Shown here one piece after another: positions 47,001 through 62,000 of a stretch of DNA of 64,000 bases. The stretch's first letter is position 1; the number at the start of each line of letters is the position of its first letter. Source of the stretch: Sthenelais limicola (lineage: Eukaryota; Annelida; Polychaeta; Phyllodocida; Sigalionidae); the NCBI GenBank assembly GCA_942159475.1, contig OW804094.1, positions 53,812,966-53,876,965 on the forward strand, given 5' to 3'. The notes under the pieces are model-generated. The model saw only the letters and a program-made list of their open reading frames with translations. It was not told the DNA's origin and made no database searches. The position numbers were made by a program, and so were the translations under genes.

Positions 47001-50000
47001 TAAACAAAGTGGGAACACAAACCTCAGTCCAACGTTTCAGCTTCAGCAACGCCATTTGATCCACCTACGACTACGAGTTCAGAAATAGGCAATGTGATAT
47101 CATATATATTCCAGAAAAAAAATCAAGGTCAATACCATGAGAAATTAAGGTAAACAGTCACGGCGTATTGTTAAATTAAGAGACAAACTGGACCAAGAGC
47201 TCCGTTAATCGTAATTGAAATTGACAGTAACTTCGGTACCTATACACAATGGCTCGTTGCCAATCGCAATCAAGATATGCGCTTGGTTGTAGTAGAATGT
47301 TAAGCATTAGTGGATCTATCCTCCGACCAGATGAATCATCTTAGCCATTAACTAGAGGATCCAATCCACGCACATACATGCTACTAGCGAACACAGGGGA
47401 AGCATGAATGATTCAATACTAGTTCCGAGTGTGAACACGAGTGATGGCGAGCCAAGGCTGCCTCGAACACACGCAGAAATTTCAGAAGTCGGCCAGTAGG
47501 TAGGTCCCTCGCACGTAGCCCGACACTAAACAACATGTAACATCTCAATCAAAAGCAATCTGATTGTAATCGATTCCGTCCATCACCTAAATCCCCCTAT
47601 TCCCCGCTCTGTCCCCATTCCACCCCACCCACGTTTTCCTCAAGGAACCAAATCGTTGACCCGCTTTCCTTATTTGAACCCTAGTTAATTGCATTTGTCC
47701 GTTTGTCGGTATGGGAGGACGTCTGTGTGCACTGCTCACTTGCCCTCCAATTATTAAAGAAGGACGAAATAAATTCGCAGCCTAATGTAAGTTATTTCGA
47801 GTGAAAAGAATCGAGGACAGGAAGGAAAAAACTCACGAGGGGGAACATCTTGACAATAGATGTAACAAACTTGTAACCGATCAAGGTACTGGTCTTGCAC
47901 ATTAATTAAAGCAAAGGAAACCAAATTTAGGTGTCCTTCCCTCCCGAATCTAAACAATGGTAATGGGCCAATGGACTGAGAGCTCTATTTTCTTCTTTTT
48001 GTTACCGTTTTACAGCATTAATTAGTCGGGCTCTGCAATGTGAGAACACATCCTCCAGTGTTGGGCCAACATGGATAAGACAAACAAGCATATTTGATTC
48101 ACCCGACGGGCCGAATGAACGAGAATTACCGTAGACGGTAGACCTTTATAAAAGCCAATCTCGAATACAGACCGGCGGTGTAGGGGTTTGAAAAAATAAA
48201 ATCTTCTAAAATGCCCATCTCGATTGCAAGCCAGTGTAACAGTTCTAAAACATATCTGATGTCTAGAACTACCTATAAAGTATATACACCCGAAAAAAAG
48301 ATTCCATTACTTGCCTCAAATTAAGATTCTTGAACAACCCCATATTTAAAATTGAATTGGACTATTGTAGATATGAATTCAAGATTATTTTGCAGATCTA
48401 TGTATTTTGCACTATGTAATTGCCTATAAGTAGAATTGTCACTTTTATGTCATTTTAATCGCTCTTCATAACCATAATTTAATATCTTATAGCATTTTAT
48501 AAGATATGTCTAGTCTCAGTCTAATGAGCTTTAAAAACAAGTTATTCCTGGTTTTATTAAAAGAAAAAGCTTCAATTAATGCTATACTAATTAATCAAAA
48601 AAATACATTAGATAAAACAACAAACCACTTTTGATTGATGAAATGGCAGTTTCGCGAGGCGATATAAGTATATCATAGGGTCCACATCAGGGCCATGCTG
48701 TTTTGGGGTAGTCGAGCTTACCGCACTGGATGATAACCTAGTATTTTCTAAACATGATGCATCCCAAGCCTTCCTGTATTATGAGATGTCGTAACAATTA
48801 CGTGATTTCATAGTTGATCCTTAATCTACCATTTGACTAATATCCCACAGTCCACACATGAATCATGCATCCCGAATAGATCTAAACACATAAGTTGGCG
48901 CAGAACTCTTCATAATGCTTCAAAGATTATTCAACTCTAGGTCCAAACCCTCAGATCAGATAAGAATGGTATGTCAGCCTACTTCGCTGATCGGTTTCTT
49001 GGCCTATGACTCGGCGTTTTAATGGGAATATACTGAGATTTGGCGGTCTTAAAGGAATTATAATGGTACTTTGCGGTTTGGGGCCAGATGCTTCCTCTTC
49101 GTTTGAAGGGACTCTCTCAACTTTGGACCTAGACTGTATTCAGAGAAACAGCTTCAATCAATGCTAAAACAACACCTCCCCCTCCCTTTAGAACACAATT
49201 CAGAATAATTCAATTGTTCTTATAGCTGCGCGTACCGGTTAAAAACACGGGGCCAGTAAACATACTAAGCTTTTCTACATAATATACAACAATGGTTATG
49301 TAAACATTTATTTAGCATTTAGCAATTTCTCTAGCAAATATATGCACACCCTTTGCCTGTAGATAAATTAAATAAAATAGTCGTCCCCTGGCTACTCGAA
49401 CCCAGTTCAGAGACGATCCCAGCTAAGGAGGACAGTGGATTTAGGCCTTTAGATATTGGACGCTTGCTTCCAAGGGAAAGTGGGAGCGTTCCGAACTACT
49501 CTGATATAAACCTCACTTCCTGCTCGAGAATCCCTTAAAAAAGGCACAAGGCGAATGATTGTGCCACGGGATGCCATATATTTGCAAACAGGGGTCTGCT
49601 GCTGACACTGACGATGTAGGGAAGAACTGGTTGTGCATTTTTGAATGTTATGATTCCCTGTTGCTTGGGGTGCTGAGCAGTCAGGCTGTGAGTTCGGGAT
49701 GTTTATACAAGGGGGTCGGGTTACAGGTGTGGCCTGGCCTGAAGAAGGCCAAGAAGGTGAAGTAGGAGGTCCTGAATAGATACCTCCTGAACGCCGGTCT
49801 CCTAGAGATCCAACAGTTATTGATGACATCAACTAGAGACCACATTGTCCACACACGTATCCATCCGTCATTTCTCTACTGCGATTTATCACTGTCAAAT
49901 GAGGCGGATTCTTTTGGAATTGACAGGATCAAATGCACTTTATTCATTATACAACAGTGTGTACTTTGGGTAAATGTACTAGTTTAATGTTTAGGGTGTA

Positions 50001-52550
50001 AACTATCTGGGTCGGAAAATAGAAACTTCTCAAGGGAGCCTCATCCGTCCACTAAATATATGGGTAATTAATTCTCGGCTCTACGTCAAATAGGTCCGTG
50101 TGGTCACAGAGTACTGGGTATGCAGTAGCATAGATGAAAAGAGTAGCACCAATGACGCCAGTGGATCGTACTCGGACCTCCAAATAGTCAAACAAAACAA
50201 GATCGATGCTCTCCAAAATGAAACCATGCCGTGTCCCACCTGATAGTGATAGCATGGCAATACACAAACCCGAATTTGTCCAGATGCCATGCTAAACATT
50301 GTTTATGACACATAAAGATTGATTTGAATTCTTTCTGCATAGTTACCACTAATTAGCGGGGGGCGGGTGCAGATAAGAACCTTTGAAACCATTTCACATG
50401 GAGGGGCAAAATACCCTTTCTTATACGGTTTCTGAAATGCAGCAACAGCTGTGACGCATGTTATCCCATATTTTCCGCGGCAAGATCGGGTCAACATCGG
50501 AGTCAGATCGATGATAGGAGTAACGTCTCCAAGCTCCTAGAGGAGGATAAAATTCCATGATCTTGCACGATGCTAGAAACAAGTAGATAGCGCAACTACC
50601 CTCAACCCCTCAGGCTGAGTATCGTAGCAAGGCACAAGTAACTTGATTCGGCTGGGTGAATGATAAGAGGGTCGTGGCTACCGAGGCAAACTGATCCAAA
50701 TTTTAGGGTTTGTTTTCAAATTAATTGAGCAGATACATGGTCATGGTATGGGGCCCAGTTAATCGGGTCATTAGTCTCCGACCTTATCTAAACAGAATAT
50801 TGTCCTCCTGAAAAACGAGGGCCCGGACGAGGTTCCTTGGGAACAAACTCAAAAACCGCAAAAATGTTAACAACCATTCCCACATACGATAGGCCTTTAA
50901 CCAATATATTCAGCAAGCTGTCATTAAAAAGTTAACAAACCCAACAATTATTTAGCCAATTAAGCAAAGGGTTTCTGGGTTGTCAAGTTCATGCTGGCGG
51001 AAGTTGTGTGGGCCAAGATGGGGACCGTGTGATCATGCATCCGGCCGCTAGCTGAACTTGACCCGGGTTTCTGGGTTCACGCACTCAATGCTTGTTTTTT
51101 TCCCCATAACGCTTAAACCCATGAAATCAGTGACTGGCAGTTAATTAAACACACGTTATCTACTGCGGGGCATTTATCGGCGGGATATGGGGTAAATGAT
51201 AGGAGAGGCGACTGCGTGCAGAGAGACGGAGACGGAGGAGGAGCATTTCCTTCTACAAAGGTGTCCACAATGCAAGCTATTGCAAGGTGACAGGGGATGG
51301 TTTGATACGCATTGCCCTTGTCGTAAGTGTCACTTGCCGGCAATTAACCGCATTCATTCTCCCAGCCCAAGAGGTCTTGCGCAATTATCCGGTTTCCATT
51401 TTGCCATCACCACCTGGGGCGGAGTATTTGCGCCATTGTGTTCACCGATCTATAAGCATGAGCTAAGCGGGTCAGCGAACGAAAGCTTAGGTACGACGAG
51501 CGTCGAACCTGAATATATTACACACACGCACACACGACCCCACGTGGGTTCACCTAAACTGCGCAGTTAATATTGCGCTCTGTTTTCTGGGTTCTGCCTC
51601 CGTCATATCGCCCACCCAACGCCAAATGAGCATGAAGGACTACTACGTCATTACAAAGCTAGGGTTCAGGCCAAATATGCCCGCCTTTGCGGCACATTCC
51701 AACCCCAAATTTTACTCAACCATATGCATGTATAAGGTTATTGCCGCACTGCATCCTCCGTCGAATAATGCGTAGTTAAATGGGAGAATGGCGCAGGGAG
51801 AATCTAAACATGGTTCAGTTAGAGTGAGATTGTCTGTAGCGGAAAGCCGCGTGGGTATGCTGCTGCCTCGGTGGTAATAAACATACTTGCCATCGACCAC
51901 CAGGTATTAGCGGGCTAAAACCCTTCAACGATTAGGCATAATCGCACAAAATATACGTTTGCCAAAGCAAATATATTTTTCTTTGCGTGCACCTGCCTCC
52001 GGAACGCCGTCCCATTGGACTCTATGATACATTGCATAGCCTGGGTGCGACTTATAGTAGATGTATACCAAGGATCAAGTGTCAACAAAGCCAACATTTT
52101 TCGCCCCGATTCCTTTGCCAGAATCATTTCTGCCAGAATATATTCAAGGAAATCTTATTTTATTTTGCAACATATGAGGGAAGGAGTAACACAGTCGATA
52201 TGTAAACACATCCGCAATCCATTCAGCTTTAATAGATTCTGACAAATATAACCAATGCTGCAATCAATACTGGTGCCTAATATGGGTATTACATGTTGTT
52301 TAGCGTATGATCCAATAATATAAAATAATGTTATTGAACGGATATTGTAAACCCACAATCTATATTTTAAAACGTGATTGTGGTTGGTATTGTTTGGCAG
52401 ATCGCAACAAGAAGCCATTTTACTATAAATAAGATAATCAAATACCCCATGGTAATCAATATAGAAACACAAGGTCTATATACAACAGCTACAGAAAGAA
52501 TGTCAGGGGCGTATACACAAATGGACCCGTTTAATTTCCACAAAGGGGAA
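44043..52550. other. No gene assigned
   Basis: Mixed-composition DNA with GC-richer patches near 44.8-45.0, 45.3-45.75, 46.65-46.9 and 51.2-51.6 kb. Open frames of 60-127 codons occur, among them a Pro/Ser-rich minus frame at 49449-49832 and a minus frame at 50052-50267 (HGFILESIDLVLFDYLEVRV). None matches a family I know. A piece near 49010-49085 resembles the 18.7 kb triplicated repeat. Confidence -1.
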
Positions 52551-52590
52551 GAATTCCTTCAGCATTTCATGAATTCCTTCAGCATTTCAT
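52551..52590 (+). repeat. Tandem duplication, 20 bp x 2
   Basis: GAATTCCTTCAGCATTTCAT occurs twice in a row without change. Confidence -1.
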
Positions 52591-52627
52591 GTGACACGAA
52601 ATATACTCATCTCAAGCGATGAAGGTA

Positions 52628-53000
52628 TATTATAATAATAATAAATTTTTATTTCCATATCATAATTACAAATCATGTCATACAGTGAACGGCCAAAGTA
52701 AAGAACATACATCGGAGAACAAATTTAAAAAGGTAATCGCATAAGATATGATAAGTATGCTTTGCAAACAATTGTATTCATTCCTCTATGGGTTATACGC
52801 GGTCGAGTATCACTAGTGGCAGTTGAAATGTCCAGTCCAATATATCATCGGCACTGGCTGGCTGACATGTCGAGGACAGGGAATTGAGAAAAAGTGATTC
52901 GAAAAATATTGGCAAAAAATGTTTTTGAACAAATAAATTATTGTTAAGATCGTCTAAGAACGGGGTCAGACGGACTGACAGGAATCTGTCCCACATGCTT
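52628..53000 (-). mobile_element. LINE-like 3' end on the minus strand
   Basis: Read on the minus strand, the sequence ends GATATGGAAATAAAAATTTA followed by TTATTATTAT, a common LINE terminus. A 67-codon minus frame (52793-52996, LSVRLTPFLDDLNNNLF) may be the end of its coding part, which is inference only. Confidence -1.
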
Positions 53001-56000
53001 ACATACTAACATTGATACTAAAGCTGAATGACAGAAGCAAGTTGTCGGGGATATTCTGGGCTATAACGTAGGTCAATAGGATGTTGATGGCATAATCTAG
53101 GCGTTCCTTGTTTCGTAAGGGGGAATGCACTTCCAAAGCTTCTCACGCATACAATGGCACCCAAGGTCCACATATGGGAAAAAGGATGTTTGCAAAATAC
53201 CAGGTTGCCAGCCCATTGAATTCCAACAGTATCACAGTGAATGTATTATCTTATGTAGTTCTCGAGAATGACCGAGGCTTCATACACACTGAGTCTGATG
53301 TGCAAGATGAGTACATATGGCATAGGTTTGATGACATTATGTCTTCTTCGTACAACAAAGTGTGGATGCTAAGCCGAAATGATGATACCTGATGATAGCA
53401 TTTTTAAGGGGATGAAGCCATATTAAGAAAAGTAATTATGTCATATGGAAAACTAAAACGCTTTACTGTCAGCCAGCATTTAAATGTGAAGTTCAGAAAT
53501 GTTCGACCTGTTGTTAGTATTGCACTTAACTTAATTAGGCGAATTACGACGCAACTGTTGTACCATAAAACCCGTATTAGAAGCCGAACCCCATTTGGGT
53601 TCTTCTTGAATGTGTCTATTTGTCTATATGTGATATAGATATAGGGGAAAACCTCTAATAGGTGCCGCAGGATGGCATATTCAAATTCAATGAAAACTTC
53701 ACGGGTTTTAATATGAACCTTACCAATAATGCCATTAACATTTCTGCAGAATTTCAGCAACAAGTGTAAATTACACGTCCCGTAAAAATCTGCGGTTGTA
53801 ACCATTTCAAAATTTATGAACAAAATTTCTCCCAGAGCAAAACCTGATTAAGGATGATGGCGGGTATTTCCCAACTGCCAAAAACCGGAGGGTGCACTGG
53901 TCCATATTCTCGAGTACCAAAATGCAATAAAATATAATGCATTGTCTACCCTTAAAATGCATGAAAACTTCATTTTTAAGTGTAAATTTAAGAATATCAC
54001 TTATTGATGAACCTTGAATTGTGGGGGTTTTTTGGGGTTTTTTTTTTATGGATTTCAGACCTCTAGATTCTCCTAATTCTGAATCTGCCAAGTACCACCC
54101 TGTAACCTTTGAGAATCTTTTTTTATTGATGTCTTTCCTTCACCCGCTCAATACTTGTAACATTCCTTTATTTTATTTCGCTAAGAAGTCACTGAAAAGT
54201 CATTAAAAATCAAGTCATTAAATTCAAAGTGCTCTGGACCACGGGAACCCTGTCTACGACCCAGACATTTGTTTCGACTCTGTAAAATCTTTTCTGTCTC
54301 CATTGTTACAATTTGGCGTTAATTCACTATGTCACACTGCACTACAACACATGCCTTAAAATTGAAAAAATCAGGCTGATATCACTACTCTTGGAAATAC
54401 CCTCGATCATCCTTAATTCCCAGCATGTCTATTGAGCAATGTCAAGATACATTATTTCTATAACGCACTGACTGGATTTTGAACAATAAGATCAAGTGTG
54501 TAATACTAAAAGAATTAATTTTGATGCTTGGGGGGAAATGGCTAACGCATCAATATGTTCCCCTAAAAGTGAATTGCCGCTAATGGGGCCTCATAAATGT
54601 GATTGTGTCTCTTGTGTTAAATGGTACAAAGCTGTTCTGTCTCTTTCTGAAAAATAGGGGTTCGTCCACTGCTACATTCTGTAGCAAGATGATCACAGAA
54701 AATCCAATGTCCTTCATTATTTCAAAAATCGATATCTCGATGAATATTGATCCGATTCGTTTGTAAATAGTGTCAAATGGAAGCTCTTTTACAAGCCTTC
54801 ATTCCATGTAATGATGTTAGGTTGCTAATGGCTAAAATCAACAGTTTTCCTTCTTTTGTCATACAATTTTCATAACTCCACAGTTTGCGAAAAAATGCCT
54901 TTTTTATATATATTTTTGAAAATTCATATAAAATATAATATTCATGGTACAGTAAAAAGATTGACATCAAATAAAAGCTGATGATTCTCCTCTAAAAAAG
55001 TATTTAATACACTCATAAGCCTTTGATTAATTTCCTGAATGTCCGAGACTTGACATTTAAAACGGCCCCAGGTGGTAGTAGGAAGGAGCAATATTTCAGG
55101 GTGGTAACCGGCATTTTCGGACTCAGCAGACTCAACTTAGAATAAAACCACCGTATACCAAATAAAACCACCGCATTAACAGAAAATGCCTCTAGAATTT
55201 TTTTAAAACATATAATCGGTAGTTTGGCACCAGTCTATAGGTCTATGGACTCAGTGACTGAAAATGACATAGAACCTGATTTTAAACAATGACAATAATA
55301 ATTTCCCCCCATACTTCCAAAAAAAAGCCTGACAACTGGCACCCCTGTATTGACTTTTTTCAGTTTTACAAAATGTATGCTGTGTACACATTCCGATGAC
55401 ATGACCCACCAAAAGTGTTAATGAGACCAAACAGCAAAAACCAAAGGTTGTACCTACAGGCATATGTATACTACCACTTTCAGACTAAACCCTAGACGGA
55501 CTCTGAAATCTGCGCTTTCTCCCCCCAAATAATCATATCACAGTTCTACTGTCAATAATATCTTGAGCATCATAATGTAATCAGAGTTCTACTGTGAACA
55601 ATATCCCAGTTCGATGCAGATTAACAATTAATTAACTAATCACCAATAAAATAAGGCAGATTAACTGATCAAAATCAAAATGCCAATGAAATAGTCATAT
55701 CAAATCCAAAATTTCTTGGGTGTACACAATATATCAGCCGAACCCAAAGCAAGAAAAAACAAGGAGTGGTGGGTACATGTGGCACAGCTATAACGTGCAA
55801 AATTCAGTAAATAGTCTAGTCGAGAGCATCCTGTTTGGAAATCAGGTTTCTATGACACCCCACAAACCTCATTCATTTTTGTATCAAAACACGACAGCCA
55901 CAGTCTATATGGCAAACAATTAATCCTTTGCCACAGTCGCATTGAAAAAAGGCCAGAGGATACGAATGATATCTAAATAACATTATGAAAAGAAGATACA

Positions 56001-59000
56001 TCAAATAAGTTTTCGCGGCTTGTGCTCATGAGCAGCTCATGACCAGTAGAATTCTTTATGTGCTGTGTAAGCATTTATATATACGATACACGAGCACATC
56101 ATCGGCGGCAGTACATAAATCACTTGTCATAGATACCCCTCTGATGAACCTTCATTAATACAGCCGATGTCCATGTATCATTTAAATTCCTGTTATTCCT
56201 TATATATCAAACCCGTTGTCGGAAAACTGGAGCACACTTATTAAAAAACGCATACTTCTCAGTCCCATGTTTACTGCTGGCGGAAATGCTTTATATCATT
56301 TATTTTACTAGAACTACCAACATATGATACAGGTCGGGTAGAAATCTCTCTATTACTCTATATCAACAAATAATTGGGGTCTTTTTATGATGACATTATT
56401 GCGGTCAATCTTTGATGACATTATTGCGGTCAATTGAACTCACATAATTACAATGAGGTCAGCCTTCCATGCAGGTGTGGCTGAGAGCATCAGTGTACGG
56501 TGCTATGTCAGTATCTGGATGAATAAAATATCAAACTAACAACAAACATATGCTGGACACCAAGACAATTATTCGCTATTTTCCCTTGCTATGCGCTTCA
56601 ATGGAGGGGGGTCTTTCTGGTTTCACCTCATCGCATTAGCCTTATATTTCGGAAACTATTATTGATTCATAAGATTCAGAATCCCACAAATGCAAAATAT
56701 AATTAAAGACGAATAGGGAACCAATATTAATGTAAAGCATTCAGAAGGAGAGGCATATCGTGTATAAATGTTGCCAGTGTCCAATAACACGGTTTACTTC
56801 AGGTGACTTAGGGCGAGATCGACCTCCATCAGATTTCTCACATGTTAAAATGTAATTAAGTAAGATAAGAACAAACGCATACCGCGCAGCATAAGAAACG
56901 TCGAATGTATTGCCAGCATATGTTGACATTACTGCGGTCAATCGCTTTAACACCTGACCAGCATCTATCTATTGTAGATTACTTCTCCAGCGTTTGGGAG
57001 GAACCAGGTAACTCATCATGTCTGCCTTTAATCAGTCGAAAAATAATAAAGTTTGAGACAGTGTCATGTACTTCGCAAGAAATACTGGTATAAGTGACGT
57101 GGTCTATGTACGAGAGGCAACGACCAGAAACTCGAGTCGCCAGGAGAGAGAAACTGCTGTGCTGCTGTTTTGAGCTGATGCTGGAGTTGACTGACGAGAA
57201 GGCTCTCTCATCAGACCCATGGACTGTGAAGTGCTAAGATAACAAAGGTGTGATCGTTTATTACCAGGGTTTTAAGTTGCCGGAGCCAAAGGCTGCATGA
57301 TCTTTCCAGCTTAAAGCAATCAGGGGACGACTAATTCTTGACCTTAAAGTGGTCGACACATATATACGCCCCCGATTCATACATGTCGTAGGTTGGCCTG
57401 TCGTTTGGGGTATATGTCATCCCAGGTTTGACAGGCATGACATAATATCCCCATGGTTCACAGGGAATTCACCTACAACAGATGCATCATAACAGCAACA
57501 TGGCAAATGTCGTAGATTACTGCTGAAGAAGATATTTTGGTTTACGACCCGCCCAAATGGCATGGCTCTGGCCTTTGGCGATGCTTTATATCTATATTGA
57601 CAATACACTATTGTAAACGTCCATATATTTTTGGTTTGTCTTTGATGTGTATTCGATAAAACTGTACCCTCGAGGACAACTAACTCTCCCCAAGTCCTCG
57701 TCCTTCACATATGACGCTGTAGCCGTTGAATGACTGGGACGAATGTTTGAATAAAAATAATTAATGTAGTACCATCCGTCACACGAGTAATTCCCAGGAT
57801 TGCCTAGAGGTAAAAAAACACTACTTAAGATATATTGGGTAATACTTTTAAGTTGGACGTATTTTTAAATCAGTACATAGGTTTTTTTGCACATAGAGAT
57901 CTCGCTATGCATATGCTATCACCTGAATCCAGTGCAAAACAATTAGCTAGACGAAATAGGTATATCAAGAGCGAAGGTCTACATGTACACATATACTGGT
58001 GTCCCAAGATCAGAACTGATATTGGTGAGCTAGTTATCATCAGCAAACATACTTCACCTCCCTCTACCTCTCCCAGTTAACTTTGACAAACTGGGAGAAC
58101 AGTGTATCCAAGCCACTCCGGTAATAGAATTGACCTGTTGAACCAAAGATTTAGATACATCCAGAGGAACGTTTGCAATGTAAGCTTACATCAGTAAATA
58201 GGTTAAATAATGAAACAAGGACGATTTAAGGGCTCCCATATGGTGGCGGCTGATAACTCTTCCAGACATGGTTCCCTTTTCTTGCTGCTTTACTGGACAC
58301 ACTTCATTTCATAGCCAATGTAAATGGCGTAGCCGTAGACGTAGTATTTTTCGAGATCAATCTCTACATCTAGTCTCTATATATAATGAGCAAGATGGGG
58401 AGGGAGAGAAAAAGACGCTGAACACCGAACTTAACGCGGTGGAGGTAGAAAGGAAATTATGTAGGGCAAAGCCAATGCATCAGGCAGTTTTGACACAGTA
58501 TCAATACCCTTCAAGCTATACCCAAGGTGTCCTTCATTTCTAATTCCACAGGCTCCTCCCTAAAGAGAAGGCTTCTTTTGCTAAAAACCTCGAGCCCACA
58601 CAACCGGACATATTCTGCCTTCTACTGGATTCAGTCCGGCTGTCTCATTGAAATGAGCTTAGCATATGAATAGTTGCATACCCGTGATTTGCTTTCCTGG
58701 TCTATTTTGTACAGATATTGTATTAAGGTGAATTAGAAAAGGCCAACAGAGTGCTTGCCTCGTTTGCTATTCCAATCACAAGCAGTACATTTATGCTCGC
58801 GATCGAGAAACCTGAATAATGAATCTATTACAAACAGCCAATTTATTATTTTAAATGAAAATAATATATTTCACCGCACCCTAACAGTCTATTCCAATTA
58901 GCCTAATTCCCATCACTTGATTTAACCACATCACATTTCATATTTTCAACATCGGAAATTAAAGTTCCCAAGGGAACTGTTAAATGATTTCAACATATGG

Positions 59001-62000
59001 CCAAGCGCAACCATAAACGCAACAAGAACACAAAGTGGGGCCTCCACAAGCCTTGCGATACAAAAATCAGGAAATTTGTATTCAAGCGCAGTTCATGTGC
59101 AGACCAACCGTAGCAGTGGAGATCTGTTCTGCGATTGGACTACGGCTAAAAATCTGATTCAGGTGCTGCGACTGTCACAGGAATTTTTCAGCATGTTGAA
59201 TATTTCCTGCGATTGAAGCACCTCTGCGATGTGATTAGGACTCTACCGCAAAGGTTGCGATTGAAATTTGCAATGGAGACTGTTCTGCGCTTGAAGTGCG
59301 GTTGGTTCATAGCTCATTTTACATAGCCGATATGTTCTTACCTCTCTGCTCTAGGCGCATAATGAGATCTTTATGACTTTTTTGCATGATTACAAAGGTA
59401 ATGATATAGCTCCTCAAAACTATGTTATGGCGGATGCGCTTACGGTCAAAATTGAATAATAGAAAAAGAAAAGTTGTGAAAAAGTCTATCCGGCAGGGCA
59501 AGAACTGTGTGGAACCTTTTTCATCGGGAAATTAGATCAAGTGATGGGGTGTCGTTCTTCTCAACAAAACTAAAAAGAATAATTCTGAATTACTACTTCA
59601 TAGTTAGTGGGGAATGTTGGAAATTGTCCGAACCTTTGGATCTAAACTTGCCTTAGACTTTACTGTCATCGGTTTTGAGATGTACTCTACCGGTATTGGA
59701 TATAAGTTTAATATTCACAAATTTCTGATATCGTATTTCACACAACGCCGGATGGTGTGGTTTTTAAATTGATTTTATTATCTATTTCTTATGATGAGTA
59801 TTGTGATCTAGTCACTTAACAACTTTATGAGGCTTGGATTTTTCCAAACTCTATAGGATATATTTTTAACGAAATCACAGGTCTCTTCTTTTCAATTGAA
59901 CTTAAATGACATGTACCTATTATATACCGGTACTCCTTGATTGTATTGTTTTGGGTAGATATACGCATATATCTAAACAGAGGTATACACACTTATATAT
60001 AGAGAAATGACAGAGGTGAGACAGGGAGAGAGAGGATAAATTTACTATTTACGTGGGACAGTTATAGAAAGGGAGAGGCTCCAACATAATCTTGACAAAC
60101 TAGAATTGCAGAGTTTGAAACGCAGACCAAGCAAAGACCAAACGCAGAGCTTACTTACCGCAGACTGTGGAGACACCCCTATAAGTAGGCTCAATCTATC
60201 ACCGAGTTCCAATAACAGGATGAATTTTTGTGGTAGGAATCAGGATACACCTGGTGTAATTTCATATTATCTCCTTAATGTCATTAGTAATCCCGGATAT
60301 CCTTCATTTGACAAAAATTGGGACAGGTTTCCGTGAAGTCTTTGACCATATGCGAGATGCATAGGCAAACCTCAAGGTGTGATAACTCTGGATTTATTCC
60401 TTTCCAAATGTCCATTAAAGTTGGTGGATAATCAACAGGCAGCAATGGCTTTGTTAATAGGCGTATAGCATTTTTGTCCTTTCAGGACACTTAACTGAGG
60501 TTAAGATTTATTATGCCCTCATCAAATCAATATAAATTTAGGGTGCATATCGATCGAGAACCTCTCATTATTGCCCAGGACACTGGGGACAAACCCATTG
60601 AGGAAGTCAACTCACACCCGAGACAACCTACGCTAAAACCTCACTAATAACTCATGTTTCCGGTAGGTATTTTACCACACACTCTAGAACCTATACAAAC
60701 CCATGGTATTTTGTGACTATAAACATACATTGTACCATCGTGTAACCTCATGTAATGGGTTCTTTTTTTCTTTCGTCAGCATCCGCGCGGACCCCCACTT
60801 GTTTAACAATTATATGGCAAGCAACCACACGGGCATCATGTTTTCATTAGTAGCTCTTAGCTACCGGAGATTTTCAAGAATAGGGCATTAAATCATGGGC
60901 GCCTCCTCATAATAATATATTAAGGTATGTATGCACTTGCAGTATATTTATGAGGGATCATAGTGCGAGAGAGCGTTGGTTGGGTGCTGTTTCAGTTTAG
61001 CCGATTCCAGGAAACCCATCACCCAGGCTCGGCGCCCTTCCTCCTACCCCCACCCCCCGCCCCCCTCACCCAACCGCTGCCTCACCCAACCCAGCAGCGT
61101 GCTAAACGCACATAGCACGTGCGCCCACGATACAGCGCCACTTTTCACGCTCACTCCCTCTCTAGATGTAGGTCAATGTAAGGACACGCACGTTTTCTAG
61201 GTCACTTTAAGGTCATGAAAGTCATTCCAGCCCAGCAGTATAAAGTGGTCTCAGGAGATGCTGAGGTAAAACCAGTGAAAGGTTGAATATTTATTGCACA
61301 GCTGGAGATTTTAGATATTAGCCTTGAAAACATGAAGTCAATTAAAGAAGGAAATCTTATCCAAAGTTTCCCATTAAAAATATGGACGATGTATTCCGGC
61401 GATGGATACTATTACGAGTACCAACAAAAAATGCCATTAGCAATGATCCGAAGAAGAAAGATTTTTTGGTTGCCAAAATGAAGGTGCTCCTGCCAATGTC
61501 ACGGGAAAAACAATGTGAACACTTCTATAGACAAGATTGTTTTGGCACAAGTTTAAATATTTCAGACTATATACCTCATACTTATGCACGGTGCTTGTGG
61601 TCATAACAGGTTAAATTTGGCTAAAGGTGATGACAAACAACGTATCGTATGTAACGTGAATGTGGAGAAACTTTCCTAAGTCCACGAGCTCACATTTCTC
61701 GCATTGAATCACCTTTCGGGAGAGAATATCCCTCAAATTAAATGTACGCTAGTTTTTCTCCAGTGTTATGAAACATAACTTTTTAACCCAAGACTAAGCT
61801 AAGCTCGATTACATAGTGGTTTGAAAAGCGATATTGCCGACAAAAGCAACTAATATTTCCTATTCTTATTCAGTTATTCTTATTTCATTTCACTTTTGAG
61901 TTCACTACCGGGAAATCTAGGGTCAAAAGTGGCCAGATTCAGATGCAAGGAAATCCATTCCATTCCATCGCTTAATCCTGACCACAATACCATTGGCATT

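Noticed and set aside
49449..49832. 127-codon minus frame, Pro/Ser-rich
   Set aside because: No recognised domain, and a competing frame on the other strand; not supported as a gene.
53404..53823. 139-codon minus frame
   Set aside because: Hydrophobic and aromatic-rich mix typical of AT-rich chance frames; no family recognised.
57120..57240. Minus-strand Met-initiated short frame considered as a receptor signal-peptide exon
   Set aside because: The hydrophobic stretch is too short and the frame ends at a stop soon after; no cleavage-site pattern.
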